64,000 nt of DNA, taken from contig NZ_CP036299.1 of assembly GCF_007752345.1 (NCBI RefSeq), positions 3,497,501 to 3,561,500 on the forward strand. Direction: 5' to 3'. Each line of letters begins with the position of its first letter. The stretch's first letter is position 1. Under the pieces are notes generated by a model. That model did not search any database, was not told the DNA's origin, and saw only the letters and a list, made by a program, of their open reading frames with translations. The position numbers and the translations under genes were made by a program. This DNA comes from Planctopirus ephydatiae (GTDB taxonomy: Bacteria > Planctomycetota > Planctomycetia > Planctomycetales > Planctomycetaceae). This document shows, piece after piece, positions 63,446-64,000 of the stretch.

Positions 63446-64000
63446 ATGACTTCTGCGACGATGACCGCAGGTGCTGCGCCGAATGCTCACCGCCTGCTCT
63501 GGGCTGGATTCACAGCAATTCTTGCCGCCGGTGTGGGGTTCGCAATTCGTGGAGGGATTCTCGATAACTGGGGCAGGGAATTTGGCTTTACCAATGCTCA
63601 GCTTGGCGTGATTGGTGGTGCGGGATTTACCGGGTTCTGTTTCGGCATCATTATTGGTGGCGTGATCGCGGACAAAATTGGCTATGGCAAACTTGTCGTA
63701 GCAGCTTTTGCGTTTCATGTGTTGTCAGCCTTTGTCACATTTGCGGCAGTCACTCCCACAGGAGATGCAGCCGCAATTGCAGCAGGTCAGGCAACCGCCT
63801 TTAACTTCCTGTTCTGGGGAACGTTCATCTTTGCGATTGCCAACGGAACATTGGAAGCCGTCGCGAACCCACTGGTGGCTACAGTCTTTCCAAATGACCG
63901 CACGCATTATCTCAATATTCTGCATGCAAGCTGGCCTGCCGGGATGATCATTGGAGCGGCTGCCGGTTGGGTGCTGGACGATATGTTCAACGTCCCCTGG
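63446..64000 (+). CDS. MFS transporter, N-terminal part (window edge)
   Basis: 185 residues visible; the frame is open at the edge. ATG 63446 has AGAGGA about 9 bases upstream. The first half of a major facilitator is evident: [53 protein letters not shown] (the MFS helix 2-3 loop) and later FVTFAAV and [47 protein letters not shown]. The last stretch resembles the FucP/sugar-porter group. The substrate is unknown. Confidence 0.88.
   Translation, partial: MTSATMTAGAAPNAHRLLWAGFTAILAAGVGFAIRGGILDNWGREFGFTNAQLGVIGGAGFTGFCFGIIIGGVIADKIGYGKLVVAAFAFHVLSAFVTFAAVTPTGDAAAIAAGQATAFNFLFWGTFIFAIANGTLEAVANPLVATVFPNDRTHYLNILHASWPAGMIIGAAAGWVLDDMFNVPW

Overview
The window looks like chromosome of a planctomycete. 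PVC-type ThuA / PQQ-dehydrogenase / HEAT-repeat proteins (1-3499, 19161-22508) sit beside CsrA, RNase Y, futalosine-pathway MqnD, a CBM9-like protein, many signal-peptide proteins and several lineage-restricted unknown proteins. Base composition is moderate GC and coding is dense on both strands with short, often translationally coupled operons. A Planctopirus/Schlesneria-type organism is the best guess; that is inference from gene content, not from a database match. No prophage, IS element, rRNA operon or CRISPR array was seen.

Layout. 1-7.1 kb: a truncated multidomain dehydrogenase-like exoprotein, a GntR-type regulator with two winged helices, and a coupled FAD oxidoreductase / aldo-keto reductase pair. 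7.3-19.1 kb: cell-surface and sugar metabolism (NAD-dependent epimerase, GT-C-like membrane protein, heptosyltransferase-like GT9, RmlD-like protein, GalT), with a LolCDE/MacB-type ABC pair, a MATE transporter and a GNAT. 19.1-31.7 kb: a second large PVC dehydrogenase with a C-terminal haem motif, csrA, glgC, a stand-alone ThuA protein, a DUF2237 protein, a PQQ beta-propeller, a CBM9-like protein, a proline-rich exported protein and an Old Yellow Enzyme. 31.8-41.9 kb: mogA, a three-gene cluster of unknown function with a DUF6754-like member, a CDGSH protein, a large exported hydrolase, mqnD, a truncated haemoglobin, an MnmE-like GTPase and xseB.

42.0-46.9 kb is a complete Mn/Zn/Fe-type ABC importer operon (binding protein, ATPase, two permeases). 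Both permeases carry a C-terminal DtxR/MntR-like domain, and a perfect 16-bp palindrome lies upstream of the first gene. 46.9-49.7 kb: bestrophin, nitroreductase, PfkB kinase. 49.7-53.6 kb: five 17-bp tandem repeats precede an SPFH protein, a double zinc-ribbon membrane protein resembling B. subtilis YdjI/YdjG, and a coupled multi-spanning membrane protein. 53.6-64 kb: glpK, an HNH nuclease, tRNA-Cys(GCA), an unknown protein, an HtrA-like protease, a stand-alone FtsH-type (M41) metalloprotease domain, RNase Y, tilS and the start of an MFS transporter.

The most unusual points are the paired permease-DtxR fusions with their candidate operator, the uncharacterised DUF6754 triad, the SPFH/zinc-ribbon membrane module with its repeat array, and the MnmE-like GTPase lacking the usual catalytic tail. 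Start codons were moved inward from the longest ORF wherever a Shine-Dalgarno sequence or a gene junction favoured it.
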